Shown: positions 7,626 to 16,181, numbered from the stretch's first letter. The stretch: DNA of 32,301 nt from CAZOOA01 sp964581355 (GCA_964581355.1 CAZOOA010000031.1:1-32301); one strand, 5' to 3'. Numbers and translations: made by a program. The notes: generated from the sequence alone by a model not told the origin.

Positions 7626-8111
7626 TCAAATTTCTTTTTCACCTTTGCCTACAGTTGAAATGGCCACTCTTCCTGAATCCACGAAGAAGCGCATGGTTCG
7701 GCCGTGGTTTCCGCCGACATCTTCTCCTTTAACCGGTATACCCAACTGCTTGAGCGTATTTCTCACGGCTTCAATATTCTTTTCCCCTACACTGATACCC
7801 GCTTTTTGAAAGTCAAAAAGCTGGCTTCCTCCAGCAATTTTCGCATAGGATTTGCCGGGCTTTCCACCCAGCTTTTCTATCTCTTTGACCATGACGGGTA
7901 TGGCCGTATTGGCAAATTTGGCCTGGTTGAAGTTATTGCCTTTATTCTTAAACTGCTCGCTATCAGCCAGCAGAATATGGGCCAATCCACCCACTCTGTT
8001 GCTGGAATCATAGATGGCAATGCCGACACAGGAACCCAGCCCAACGGTAATTAATATACCCCTGTCCCTAAGCACAGCCAGATCGGCGATTTTTACTTTC
8101 ACAGTTTCCAT
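7626..8111 (-). CDS. cheD: Chemoreceptor glutamine deamidase CheD
   Basis: CheD deamidates glutamines of chemoreceptors, turning them into methylatable glutamates, and in the Bacillus/Thermotoga scheme binds CheC and stimulates its phosphatase. The 161-residue protein has the family's catalytic residues: C28 in GLGSCVG, H45 in GGLAHILL and T22 just before. The later motif GGNHGRTMRFFVDSG is typical. The ATG at 8111 follows the cheC stop by two bases, so the two genes are translationally coupled. The C-terminal end, which follows the family core, is short and lysine/glutamate-rich. Presence of CheD with CheC and FliY marks the Firmicutes-type adaptation system. Confidence 0.97.
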   Translation of the reverse strand: METVKVKIADLAVLRDRGILITVGLGSCVGIAIYDSSNRVGGLAHILLADSEQFKNKGNNFNQAKFANTAIPVMVKEIEKLGGKPGKSYAKIAGGSQLFDFQKAGISVGEKNIEAVRNTLKQLGIPVKGEDVGGNHGRTMRFFVDSGRVAISTVGKGEKEI

Positions 8112-8113
8112 GA

Positions 8114-8719
8114 TTACGAAATCCCTAACAGTCCAAATATTTTTTCCAGCTCACCGTAGTCCGGAAGAATCAAAACGTTGCCCTCAACCTCGCTGTCAAC
8201 CGTGTTCAGGGTCGTTTTCATCAGGACAATTTCATCATCGATCATGTGAGCTTCGGCCATGATAGTGGTGATAATGGCCCCGGCCATATCCACAGCTATT
8301 TCGGGCGGGCTGGGCATTAGCTGTAGATTGGTCATCATGGAGATGGCGTTTAAGTACGACGCCGTTAAAATATTTCCCACTTCAATTAAAGCGGAGACGG
8401 CCATTTCATCCAGCTCTCCGTCGACACCCGGCATCAAGGAGGAAACCAGGTTGGTAGCGCTATCCATGGAGAGAACGAACAAAATCGTCAAGCGAACATC
8501 TCCAGAAGATTGAATATAAATGCCGGCAACGGGGACTTCCCCGCCTCCAAGAAAATCGGGCACATCTTGCAATGGAACCGTATTCGCTACAGGAACCGCC
8601 ATATCCACCTTTTCTTCCCCCAGCATCTGAGAAAGAGAGGTCACGGCATTTCCCAAGCCAATGTTCGCCAGTTCTTTTAATACATCCAGCCTATTGGAAT
8701 CAATTTGGTGTTCATCCAA
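8114..8719 (-). CDS. cheC: CheY-P phosphatase CheC
   Basis: CheC dephosphorylates CheY-P and exchanges with receptors for CheD. Two pseudo-symmetric active sites of the form Asp/Ser-xxx-Glu-xx-Asn are intact: D12-E16-N19 and S109-E113-N116 when counted from the TTG at 8719. I chose that TTG because AGGTGAGG lies just upstream and because it gives the usual CheC N-terminus (DEHQIDSNRLDVLKEL). A GTG at 8770 would add 17 residues with little family resemblance and would overlap cheY by eight bases; a GTG at 8728 is a third option. The resulting 201 residues match normal CheC length. The neighbouring fliY carries further CheC-like modules, so this cell has an unusually large set of candidate CheY-P phosphatase sites. 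Confidence 0.95.
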   Translation of the reverse strand: MDEHQIDSNRLDVLKELANIGLGNAVTSLSQMLGEEKVDMAVPVANTVPLQDVPDFLGGGEVPVAGIYIQSSGDVRLTILFVLSMDSATNLVSSLMPGVDGELDEMAVSALIEVGNILTASYLNAISMMTNLQLMPSPPEIAVDMAGAIITTIMAEAHMIDDEIVLMKTTLNTVDSEVEGNVLILPDYGELEKIFGLLGIS

Positions 8720-8762
8720 CCGCCTCACCTCGCTCCCATTTCTACATCCACATGCTGCTGGA

Positions 8763-9128
8763 TCAACCACCTACTTTTTGCAGTGCCTCCACAATCCGGT
8801 CCGGTTGGAACGGTTTGACAATAAAATCTTTTGCCCCGGAATTGAGTGCTTCGATCACGAGTGCTTTTTGCCCCATAGCGCTGACAACAACGATCTTGGC
8901 CTGGGGATCTTTTTCCATGATTTTTTTAATGGCCGTAATCCCATCCATGTTGGGCATAGTAATATCCATGGTTACCAGGTCCGGCTTAAGTTCTTCATAT
9001 TTTTCCACAGCCTGAACGCCATCTTCCGCTTCTGCTGCCACTTCGTATCCGTTTTTTTCCAACACGTTTTTCAGCGTCATGCGCATAAATGCCGTATCAT
9101 CTGTAATTAACACTTTTTTTCCCAACAT
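8763..9128 (-). CDS. cheY: Chemotaxis response regulator CheY
   Basis: This 121-residue single receiver domain carries the phosphoryl signal from CheA to the flagellar switch. It has the acidic pair D10-D11, phosphoacceptor D55 (VTMDITMP), the conserved serine in VVSAMG and the lysine in IVKPF. Its start ATG overlaps the cheA stop as TAATG, and GGGAGG lies 4 to 5 bases upstream, so it is coupled to cheA. Likely targets are the N-terminal SQxEID motifs of FliM and of the two FliN proteins in this window, and the CheC and FliY phosphatase sites. Confidence 0.97.
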   Translation of the reverse strand: MLGKKVLITDDTAFMRMTLKNVLEKNGYEVAAEAEDGVQAVEKYEELKPDLVTMDITMPNMDGITAIKKIMEKDPQAKIVVVSAMGQKALVIEALNSGAKDFIVKPFQPDRIVEALQKVGG

Positions 9129-11323
9129 TAAACCCTCCCATCTTCTAACAAGCTGGCTACATCCAGGATCAGTGTTACGCGACCATCACCCAACACCGTC
9201 GCCCCGGCAACACCAACAATGTCTTTGATAAAGTTGCTCAAGGACTTGATTACAATCTCCTGCTGTCCCATGAGTTCATCAACAACAAGCCCGGCCTTTT
9301 TTTCGCCGGCCTGAACCACAACCACCGGGTAAACTTCTTTTTCCTGGAAGGTTCCCATGCCCAGGCTCTCTTCCAGGCAGTAAATGGGAAGCACCTCGTC
9401 CCTCAACGTGATGACCCGTTCGCCCTGAATCGTCCGAAGTTCTTCGGGTTCCACGAAAAGGTTCTCTGATATGGCCTCGATGGGGATGGCGTAGATCTCT
9501 TCGGCCGAACCGACCATCAATGTCCTGATGATAGCCAGGGTCAAAGGTAGCCGGAGAATAAATTTCGACCCCTTGCCAACTTCACTGCGCACTTCTACTG
9601 TACCGTTTAGCGATTCGATGGATGTTTTTACCACATCCATACCGACGCCACGCCCGGAGACATCAGTTACCTGGTCCGCAGTGCTAAAACCACTGCGGAA
9701 GATCAGCTTCACCGCTTCATCATCGGTTAATGTATCGGCTTCCTCCCGGGAAATAATCCCTTTGTCGATGGACTTTTCCTTCATTTTTTCCGGCTCGATC
9801 CCTGCACCGTCATCCTCCACACTGACTACCACGTGACTGCCCTCGTGATGAGCCTCCAGGGATATTTTCCCAGCCGGGTCTTTGCCGTTTTTCCTGCGCA
9901 CTTCCTCGTTTTCAATGCCGTGATCGACCGAGTTGCGCAGCAAGTGCACCAGGGGATCGCCAATCTGGTTGACGATGGTGCGGTCCAGCTCTGTCTCTTC
10001 ACCGGAAATTGAAAGATTGACATCCTTTCCTTTTTCCACGCTTAAATCTCTCACCATGCGGGGAAAACGGTCAAAAACCTGCTTGATGGGAACCATACGC
10101 AATGTCATAACGGCACCCTGCAGGTCCGTAGAAATGCGCTCCAGCTGTTCCAGGGAAACTTCCAAAGCTTCATCTTCGGTCTTTTTGCCCAATTCGACTA
10201 CGCGGGTCCGGTTAATCACCAGCTCCCCGACTAAATTCACCAGGTTGTCCAGCTTTGCTGTTTCCACGCGGACTGTTTTATCCCCTGAACGGTTCAGGGA
10301 AGAAGCAGCCCGGGACTTCTTTGCCGCTGGAGAAGCCTTTTCATCCCCCTTCTCATCTTTCGCCTTTGCTGCTAGAGCTTCCTTGCCGACCTGTTCTTTT
10401 TTCTCTTCTACAGGAGCCCGTTGTTCCTTTTGTTCAGGTTGGGCTGCAGCGGCCTCCACTTCCTCGTCTCTCTGAAGCTCCAGTTCTTCGTCTACATCCA
10501 GCAAAGTAATATGTGCCTGGTCTATCTCGGAAATGCTTTCAATCGTTGATTGCAGTTCTTTCGCCTCGGGATTGCCCATCAACAGCAAGGTGAATTCATC
10601 TTGAAAATTCTCATCCTCCAGGTCCTGAACGCTGGGGATGGCCTTGATCAACTCCCCCTGGGCTTCCACGGCTTTCACCACCATGTAGGCACGGACAGAT
10701 TTCAACAGAGAATCTTCCCGCAGCTTAACATGGATATAATAAATGTTTTCTCCTTTAAACATCCCTTCTTTCAGAGTTTCTTTTTCAAACTCGTTTAGAA
10801 GGTCTGATATCTTGATATCTTCCGCTTTGGGGACGGAAGATCCATCGGGTTGGGCCTCTTTGGCCGCAGGTTCGGCCTTGTCCTCTGCTGCTTCTGTTTC
10901 TGTAGCGGAAACTTGCCCTGCCTGGGCCGCCTCAGCAGCCTTTTCCGGAGAAAACTGTTCCCAGTTTTTTAGCTTGTCCTGCAGGGCCTTCACGTCGCCT
11001 TGATACTCTTCCTGGCTTTCCAGGTTATCCACCAAAAACCGGATCATATCTTCCGCTTCGAAGAGCAGGTTCACCAGGTCTGTTCCTACGGTAATTTCCC
11101 CCGAGCGCAAGTGATCCAGCATGTTTTCCAGGTCGTGGGTTAATTCTGTAATCAGCTCATAGCCCATCGTCCCGGCCATCCCCTTTAAGCTGTGGGCCGC
11201 CCGGAACATCTCCGTAAGCTGATCGTTATCCGACGGATCTTTTTCCAGCTCCAAAAGACAGTTGGTCATGTTTTGCAGGTATTCCTGGGCCTCAGCCAGG
11301 AACAGGTCTCTATACTCCTCCAC
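9128..11323 (-). CDS. cheA: Chemotaxis histidine kinase CheA
   Basis: CheA is the receptor-coupled kinase that phosphorylates CheY and CheB. Counted from the GTG at 11323, the protein has 731 residues: an Hpt domain with the phosphorylated H44 (RAAHSLKG), an acidic linker, a P2 response-regulator docking domain (about 180-280), a lysine/glutamate-rich linker (about 285-345), the dimerisation helices (about 355-415), an ATPase domain with N464 (LLRNSVDHG), DDGAG and GRGVG, and a CheW-like domain (about 590-731). Every catalytic motif is present. I prefer the GTG at 11323 because AGGAGG lies 7 bases upstream; an in-frame GTG at 11329 would be only one base from that site. It follows cheW closely. 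Confidence 0.97.
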   Translation of the reverse strand: MEEYRDLFLAEAQEYLQNMTNCLLELEKDPSDNDQLTEMFRAAHSLKGMAGTMGYELITELTHDLENMLDHLRSGEITVGTDLVNLLFEAEDMIRFLVDNLESQEEYQGDVKALQDKLKNWEQFSPEKAAEAAQAGQVSATETEAAEDKAEPAAKEAQPDGSSVPKAEDIKISDLLNEFEKETLKEGMFKGENIYYIHVKLREDSLLKSVRAYMVVKAVEAQGELIKAIPSVQDLEDENFQDEFTLLLMGNPEAKELQSTIESISEIDQAHITLLDVDEELELQRDEEVEAAAAQPEQKEQRAPVEEKKEQVGKEALAAKAKDEKGDEKASPAAKKSRAASSLNRSGDKTVRVETAKLDNLVNLVGELVINRTRVVELGKKTEDEALEVSLEQLERISTDLQGAVMTLRMVPIKQVFDRFPRMVRDLSVEKGKDVNLSISGEETELDRTIVNQIGDPLVHLLRNSVDHGIENEEVRRKNGKDPAGKISLEAHHEGSHVVVSVEDDGAGIEPEKMKEKSIDKGIISREEADTLTDDEAVKLIFRSGFSTADQVTDVSGRGVGMDVVKTSIESLNGTVEVRSEVGKGSKFILRLPLTLAIIRTLMVGSAEEIYAIPIEAISENLFVEPEELRTIQGERVITLRDEVLPIYCLEESLGMGTFQEKEVYPVVVVQAGEKKAGLVVDELMGQQEIVIKSLSNFIKDIVGVAGATVLGDGRVTLILDVASLLEDGRV

Positions 11324-11364
11324 CCTCACTCCTCCTTTCTCCTTGGCGCATCCATAAAGAAGCT

Positions 11365-11868
11365 TTAGGCTTCCGCGGGTGGCTGATCTCCAAAGGTTAC
11401 TTCGTCCAATGAAATGACTTCTTCCGAGGTCAGGATTTTTTCCAGGTTTAAAATGATCAGCAGCCGTTCATCCAGCTTGCCTACACCTTCAATCAGGTCC
11501 GTCCGGGTTCCCGCCACCCTGGAAGGAGGGGGCTGAACCGCCGCAGAAGAAAAGCGAAGCACTTCTGTAACGGAATCGACAATGAGACCAACATTGCTTT
11601 CGTGGATTTCAACAATAATAATCCGGGTATCTTCGTCCCGTTCACTTTCAGGCAGATCAAATCGCTTGCGCAGGTCAACGACAGGAATGACCTCTCCCCG
11701 AAGATTGATCACCCCTTCAATAAAGTACGCTGCCTGGGGCAGGGGTGTCACCCGGGTCATTTTCAAGACTTCCCGAACCCGGTGAATATCCACGGCAAAC
11801 TCTTCGTTCTCAAGCTTAAATGCTACCATCTGAACTTCAGACGCAGCTGCTTCCCCTTGTTTTTTCAA
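11365..11868 (-). CDS. cheW: Chemotaxis coupling protein CheW
   Basis: CheW links chemoreceptor tips to CheA. The 167-residue protein is a single CheW domain with recognisable VVAFKLENEEFAVDI, VREVLKM, the INLRGEVIPVVDLRKRF core and IIVEIHESNVGLIVDSVTEVL. A short acidic C-terminal tail (DEVTFGDQPPAEA) goes beyond the domain. The start is a TTG at 11868 preceded by AAAGGGG at 10 bases; no in-frame ATG is available. The gene follows fliY after 88 bases that contain a long hairpin, so the switch genes and che genes may be one transcript with a processing point. Confidence 0.96.
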   Translation of the reverse strand: MKKQGEAAASEVQMVAFKLENEEFAVDIHRVREVLKMTRVTPLPQAAYFIEGVINLRGEVIPVVDLRKRFDLPESERDEDTRIIIVEIHESNVGLIVDSVTEVLRFSSAAVQPPPSRVAGTRTDLIEGVGKLDERLLIILNLEKILTSEEVISLDEVTFGDQPPAEA

Positions 11869-11901
11869 AGCACCATCACCCCTTTAAATTAGAAATGGAG
11901 T

Positions 11902-11941
11902 TTCCGCATTGAACCATCAGCTTTCGATGATCGTTGCGGAA
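11902..11941 (-). other. Intercistronic hairpin between fliY and cheW
   Basis: TTCCGCA (11902-11908) pairs with TGCGGAA (11935-11941), with a further helix ATCATC/GATGGT inside. No T tract follows on the - strand, so it is not a classical terminator. It could be a processing or stability element. Confidence 0.5.
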
Positions 11942-11956
11942 TGTTATTTGATCATT

Positions 11957-14548
11957 TTAAGATTTTACCATGCTGGTTATTTTTATCCCAAACTGCCCGT
12001 TGACCAAAACCACCTCCCCTTTGGCAACCAGTCGGTCATTGGCCAAAAGTTCTACCGGTTCTCCCACATACCGTTCCAGGTTGATGATATCCCCCGCGAA
12101 CAAAGAAGTAACCGATTTTAGCGGAACACGGGTCCGGCCCAGCACAGCAGATATTTCCACCGGGATATCCCGGATCATGTCCAGGCGTTCCGCTTCCTCT
12201 TCATCCAGTTTCTCCTGCACAGGAACCTCCCGGGGGGCTGATTTTTCCTGTGCCGGCTCTTTTGCTGGCGCGGGGGATTCTGCCTGGGCCTGGGCATCTT
12301 CCGCCGGGCCAGCCCCTTCAAGAACGGAAGAGAAAATATCCTCGGGTTCTTCTGCTTCTTCTGCTTCTTCTTCAAAATGATCCAACTCTTCCCCTGAAAG
12401 AGCCGAAAGCAGATAGGAGGCAATTTCCCTGGCAAACTCCAGGGGAACCAGCTGAATCAGCTCGCTATCGATTAACCCTTCCACTTCCATTTGAAATGAG
12501 ATCTGAACAAGCGGTGTTTCTTCTGCAATTTCATCCGCATCCAGATCTTCGGTGTGCAGGTCTTTATGGCTCAGATCGGGAGGAGAAATATCAATGACGC
12601 GCTCAAAAAAATCAGACATGGCCGTAGAGGCAGAACCCATCATCTGGTTCATGGCTTCGCTGATGGCGGAAAGCTCCAGCTCTTCCAGCTTTTCCGGCTT
12701 TTCAGGAGGTTCCAGCCCCATCATTAAACCAGTGATGATCAGCGCATCGTCCTCCTTGATAATGAGCACATTTTCCCCTTCCAGCCCTTTAATATAATTT
12801 ACCTTCACCACCAAACAGGGCACAGGAAACCGGTTCCGGACTTCCTTCATGTTAGTCAGGGTAATCCGGGGGGTGGTGATCTGCACCTGCCGGTTGATCA
12901 GCTGCGCCAGGGCAGTGGCTGACGAACCCAGGGAAATATTCCCCACTTCAGCCAGGACATCCTTTTGCATCTCGTCCAGCTCTTCGGAGCCAGGTTTCGG
13001 GGCCGGTTGTTCAGGCACACCGTCAGCTGCTGTTTCAGCCGGCGTTTCCGCTTTTTCTGCTGCCTCCTGCTCCATGTAATCTTTCAACAAATAGGTGGTA
13101 ACATCTTTGGCAAAGGAGATGGGCATAACCTGCACCAGGTTGCTCTGCAGCAAATCAGCAATCTCCAGGCTGAATTCAACTTTTAAAACAGGATCCGATC
13201 CCTCCACGGTGGCTGTGTCGATGCTGTCCTCCTGCAGGTTGCAGCATTCCAACTCGGGAGGTGAAATATCAATGGTCCGGCTTAAAAAGTCCGACATCGA
13301 GGTTGAAGCCGATCCCATCATCTGATTCATGGCCTCACTAATAGCACTCATGGAGATTTCATCCAAAGCTTCGGGGAACTCTTCCGGTGGAAGACCCATC
13401 ATCAAGGCCGCGATCAGTGCTGCGTCCTTCTCCTTGAGAATTAAGATATTTTCCCCCTCCAGCCCCTGCCGGTACTGGACCCGGGAAACCAGGCTGGGTT
13501 GGGGATAACTTTTCTGGATATCGGAAAGTGTCGTGATGGAAAGCCGGGGTGTGGTAATTTTAACCGACTTGTTGACCAGCTCAGAAAGGGTCGTGGCAGA
13601 AGAACCCAGGGAGATATTGCCGATTTCCGCAATGGTATCTTGCTCCATGCTGCTAAACAGATCACCTAAGGCCGGCAGTGCCTCCCGGGAAGCTTCTTCC
13701 ATAGAGTCCTGTTCCGGTTCTTCATCATCCATTCCCTCAAGGAGCATGTCCCGTTCCTCTGCCGGTTCTGCTGCCGGTTCTGCTGCAGGCCCCTCTTGCT
13801 CCGAAAAAGCTGGATCAGCCTCTTCAGTTTCCAGCGGAACGTCACTGGAGACATCTTCCGGCACCGCCTCTTCTTCAGGCGGCCCTTCTTGGGGAAGCTC
13901 TTCTTGGGGCGGTGCCTCTTGGGAAGGTTCCTCTAGAGGAGCCTCTTCTGCCGCGGCATCCTCGGGCATCAGGGGCTTGATCATCTCCTGCAGCAGGGCG
14001 AGTGGAAGCACCTGGATCCAGGTAAGCTGATGATCCGGCTCGATCTCCATCCCAAAAGTCAACACGGCAAAGTCGGCACTATCCAGCCCAAAAGAGGCCA
14101 GGTCCTGGCCCTGCAGGCTGTTTATTTCCAGCGAAGGGGTCTCCAGCTCCACACTGCCTCCTGTAAAGCCGGCAAGGGCTGTGGCATAAGAGCTCATGGC
14201 CGTCCCGATGGCCTCGTTAAGCGCACTCAGTTCCATTTCCCCTATTTCCCCGGCGGCATCAACAGGGTCGCTGCCAAACATCATGGCAGCCAGCTTGCTC
14301 CCGTCTGCCTCGGAGAGAAGGACCCACTGCTGTCCCTGCAGGCCCTCTTTAAAGGCGATACGAGCCACTACACCCTTCTCCTCATAAGCTTGCTGCAACT
14401 GTCCCGCCTCGTAAAGGGCAATTTGCGGAGGGACCGCCTTGATCTGGGCATTAATATACCCCGACAGGGCTGTGGCTGCCGAGCCCATGCAAATAGAGCT
14501 TAATTCCAGTATGACATCTTTTTCCTGGGCTTTCAGTTCCCTGGCCAT
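11957..14548 (-). CDS. fliY: Giant FliY-type motor switch phosphatase with three CheC-like modules and a SpoA domain
   Basis: This 863-residue protein has an architecture I do not recognise as standard. Module 1 (about 8-195), module 2 (about 298-490) and module 3 (about 525-720) are each full CheC/FliY-type phosphatase domains; a C-terminal SpoA (FliN) domain (about 788-863) anchors it in the C-ring. Acidic, proline/alanine-rich linkers separate them (about 196-295, 490-524, 720-787). FliY in Bacillus is about 380 residues with one such module. Active-site triples are intact in module 2 (D304-E308-N311; S401-E405-N408) and module 3 (D530-E534-N537; S627-E631-N634). In module 1 the Asn is replaced: D11-E15-S18 and S108-E112-G115. 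The EIDALL-type CheY-binding motif normally at FliY's N-terminus is absent. The ATG at 14548 has AGGAG 8 bases upstream, and a promoter lies in the 164-base gap before it. Likely role: CheY-P removal at the switch. Confidence 0.93.
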   Translation of the reverse strand: MARELKAQEKDVILELSSICMGSAATALSGYINAQIKAVPPQIALYEAGQLQQAYEEKGVVARIAFKEGLQGQQWVLLSEADGSKLAAMMFGSDPVDAAGEIGEMELSALNEAIGTAMSSYATALAGFTGGSVELETPSLEINSLQGQDLASFGLDSADFAVLTFGMEIEPDHQLTWIQVLPLALLQEMIKPLMPEDAAAEEAPLEEPSQEAPPQEELPQEGPPEEEAVPEDVSSDVPLETEEADPAFSEQEGPAAEPAAEPAEERDMLLEGMDDEEPEQDSMEEASREALPALGDLFSSMEQDTIAEIGNISLGSSATTLSELVNKSVKITTPRLSITTLSDIQKSYPQPSLVSRVQYRQGLEGENILILKEKDAALIAALMMGLPPEEFPEALDEISMSAISEAMNQMMGSASTSMSDFLSRTIDISPPELECCNLQEDSIDTATVEGSDPVLKVEFSLEIADLLQSNLVQVMPISFAKDVTTYLLKDYMEQEAAEKAETPAETAADGVPEQPAPKPGSEELDEMQKDVLAEVGNISLGSSATALAQLINRQVQITTPRITLTNMKEVRNRFPVPCLVVKVNYIKGLEGENVLIIKEDDALIITGLMMGLEPPEKPEKLEELELSAISEAMNQMMGSASTAMSDFFERVIDISPPDLSHKDLHTEDLDADEIAEETPLVQISFQMEVEGLIDSELIQLVPLEFAREIASYLLSALSGEELDHFEEEAEEAEEPEDIFSSVLEGAGPAEDAQAQAESPAPAKEPAQEKSAPREVPVQEKLDEEEAERLDMIRDIPVEISAVLGRTRVPLKSVTSLFAGDIINLERYVGEPVELLANDRLVAKGEVVLVNGQFGIKITSMVKS

Positions 14549-14650
14549 AATTATTTCTCCTAAATATGAACAGTCCGTTCAATCAAAAATAAAGAGTGAG
14601 TTTTCCAAGAAGATCGACGCAGAAAAACCGGGAAAATGGAAAACTGATTC

Positions 14651-14667
14651 CATGCAGTAATTGCATG
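14651..14667. promoter_or_regulatory. Palindrome at the fliY transcription start
   Basis: CATGCAGTAATTGCATG has 6-bp perfect arms around five bases and covers the expected start site of the promoter at 14671-14699. It may be an operator or an RNA hairpin at the 5' end of the transcript. Confidence 0.4.
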
Positions 14668-14670
14668 AAG

Positions 14671-14699
14671 ATTCTACATAAAAAACCATAATCCTGCAA
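14671..14699 (-). promoter_or_regulatory. Sigma-A type promoter upstream of fliY
   Basis: TTGCAG (14694-14699) and TAGAAT (14671-14676) lie 17 bases apart on the - strand, just after the fliN stop codon. It would let fliY and the che genes be read independently of fliM-fliN. Confidence 0.55.
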
Positions 14700-14712
14700 C
14701 ATGACCCAAAGA

Positions 14713-15114
14713 TTATTTTAGCTTTTTGACCCGCTCTACAGGACTTAAAATCTGGTTAATGCGGATACCAAAGTTTTCATCGACTACCACGACCTCACCG
14801 CGGGCAATCAGTTTTCCGTTGACAAATACATCCACGGGATCACTTACAAACCGATCCAGTTCAAAGACTTGCCCGGGCCCAATCTGCCTGAGCTCCTGCA
14901 GGCTTTTCGTTACATCACCCAGCCGGACCGATATTTTTAGCGGGAAATCAAGGATCAGGTCCAGGTTGTCGGGACTTTCCTCCCCGGAGGGCGTCTGCTT
15001 TTTGGGCGCTTCCTTTTTGGGGGAAGATTTATCGGCTTTTGGTTCCTCCTGGGCAGGTTCACTTTTACCCAGCAGGGCATCAATTTCTTCCTGGGATAAA
15101 AAATCACTAGCCAC
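14713..15114 (-). CDS. fliN: Flagellar motor switch protein FliN
   Basis: This 133-residue protein has an N-terminal SQEEIDALLG motif (about 7-16), a lysine/glutamate/proline-rich linker (about 17-48), and a SpoA domain (about 50-125) with the LDFPLKISVRLG start and the RGEVVVVDENFGIRI end. SpoA domains of FliN build the base of the C-ring and bind export proteins. In Bacillus the EIDALL motif belongs to FliM and FliY and binds CheY-P; here it sits on a small FliN that looks like a FliY without its CheC part. The GTG start at 15114 has AAGGGGAG about 7 bases upstream and overlaps the fliM stop by eight bases. Confidence 0.95.
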   Translation of the reverse strand: MASDFLSQEEIDALLGKSEPAQEEPKADKSSPKKEAPKKQTPSGEESPDNLDLILDFPLKISVRLGDVTKSLQELRQIGPGQVFELDRFVSDPVDVFVNGKLIARGEVVVVDENFGIRINQILSPVERVKKLK

Positions 15115-16111
15115 TGGCCCTCTCCCCTTCCTGGTCCTCTTCTTCGGCCAAGCCGGTAATCTGAACTGCTACGTTCTGGCCGTAGGCGCCCGGCTGCGCC
15201 TTAAACATAAGCTCATCTTCCACGTAAACCTCCAGGTCCTCACCTTCCTGGCGGGATAGCTGGATAATGTCGCCCTCCTGGAACTGGAGAAAATCGTCCA
15301 GGGTCACGGTAACCCTTCCCAGCACGGCACTCAGTTCCACATCGACCTTTTCCAGCTGTTTCAGGATGGTTCTCTCATGAACTTCCGAGGTTTCCTGAGG
15401 CGTCTGCCGGAACCAGTACTGGGCTGTAAGCCTGGGCATAATTTTTTCCAGGGTAATATAGGGAAAACAGAGGTTGATTAACCCCTGATTATCCTGAATT
15501 TGCGCAGAAAAAGTTAACAGGGCGACCGTTTCCGTGGAAGCAAACATCTGGTTAAACTGCGGATTTGTATCCATGGTGTCGACCTTGGGTGTAAGGGAAA
15601 CAATATCCTCCCAAACATAACGCAGGTTGTCCAGCAACCGGTTATTGATATTGCGCATAACTGTAATTTCGATGTCAGTTAGTTCACGGGTTTGCTTAGG
15701 TACGCGGCCCTCGCCGCCAAAAACAATATCGATGATGGGGAAAACAAAGGACGAATTGGTTTCCAGCATCGCATCGCCCATTTCCGGGTTCATGTTGAAA
15801 ATTGTTACCAGCGTTGGAACCGGGAGAGAAAAGACAAATTCTTCGTAGGTAACCTGGCTGACTGAAGCCAGTTGAATTTGCACGGGCACCCGCAGGTATG
15901 CGGAAAGAAAATTGCCCAAAATACGGGAATAGTTATCATGAATGACCTGCAGTGTCCTGATCTGTTCCTTGGAAAACTTGCTCGGGCGACGAAAGTCGTA
16001 AGCCCGGTATTCCGATACCTCTTCTGATTTTTCCTCTTCATCCAGGTCTCCAGAACTTAAAGCGGTGATTAGCGAGTCTATTTCATTCTGGGACAGAACA
16101 TCTTTGCCCAA
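15107..16111 (-). CDS. fliM: Flagellar motor switch protein FliM
   Basis: FliM is the C-ring protein that receives CheY-P and contacts FliG. The 334-residue sequence has the N-terminal CheY-binding motif LSQNEIDSL (about 6-14), a middle domain with the FliM-typical KFSKEQIRTLQVIHDNY and the loop VFGGEGRVP, and a C-terminal SpoA domain (about 245-325). The start is a TTG at 16111 with GGAGGAGGT about 8 bases upstream. It is the first gene after the terminator that closes flgF-flgG, so it likely begins a new transcript for the switch and che genes. In Bacillus fliM lies next to fliL; here that place is taken by a second fliN-like gene. Confidence 0.97.
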   Translation of the reverse strand: MGKDVLSQNEIDSLITALSSGDLDEEEKSEEVSEYRAYDFRRPSKFSKEQIRTLQVIHDNYSRILGNFLSAYLRVPVQIQLASVSQVTYEEFVFSLPVPTLVTIFNMNPEMGDAMLETNSSFVFPIIDIVFGGEGRVPKQTRELTDIEITVMRNINNRLLDNLRYVWEDIVSLTPKVDTMDTNPQFNQMFASTETVALLTFSAQIQDNQGLINLCFPYITLEKIMPRLTAQYWFRQTPQETSEVHERTILKQLEKVDVELSAVLGRVTVTLDDFLQFQEGDIIQLSRQEGEDLEVYVEDELMFKAQPGAYGQNVAVQITGLAEEEDQEGERASG

Positions 16112-16150
16112 AAATCACCACCTCCTCCAACGTTCTTCTCTTCTGTATAT

Positions 16151-16181
16151 ATTATCACAAAAAAAGACATTTCTAAAGCAA
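16151..16181 (-). promoter_or_regulatory. Weak promoter candidate before fliM
   Basis: TTGCTT (16176-16181) and GATAAT (16151-16156) are 19 bases apart on the - strand, longer than optimal. The location, between a terminator and fliM, calls for a promoter, which is the main argument. Confidence 0.3.
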
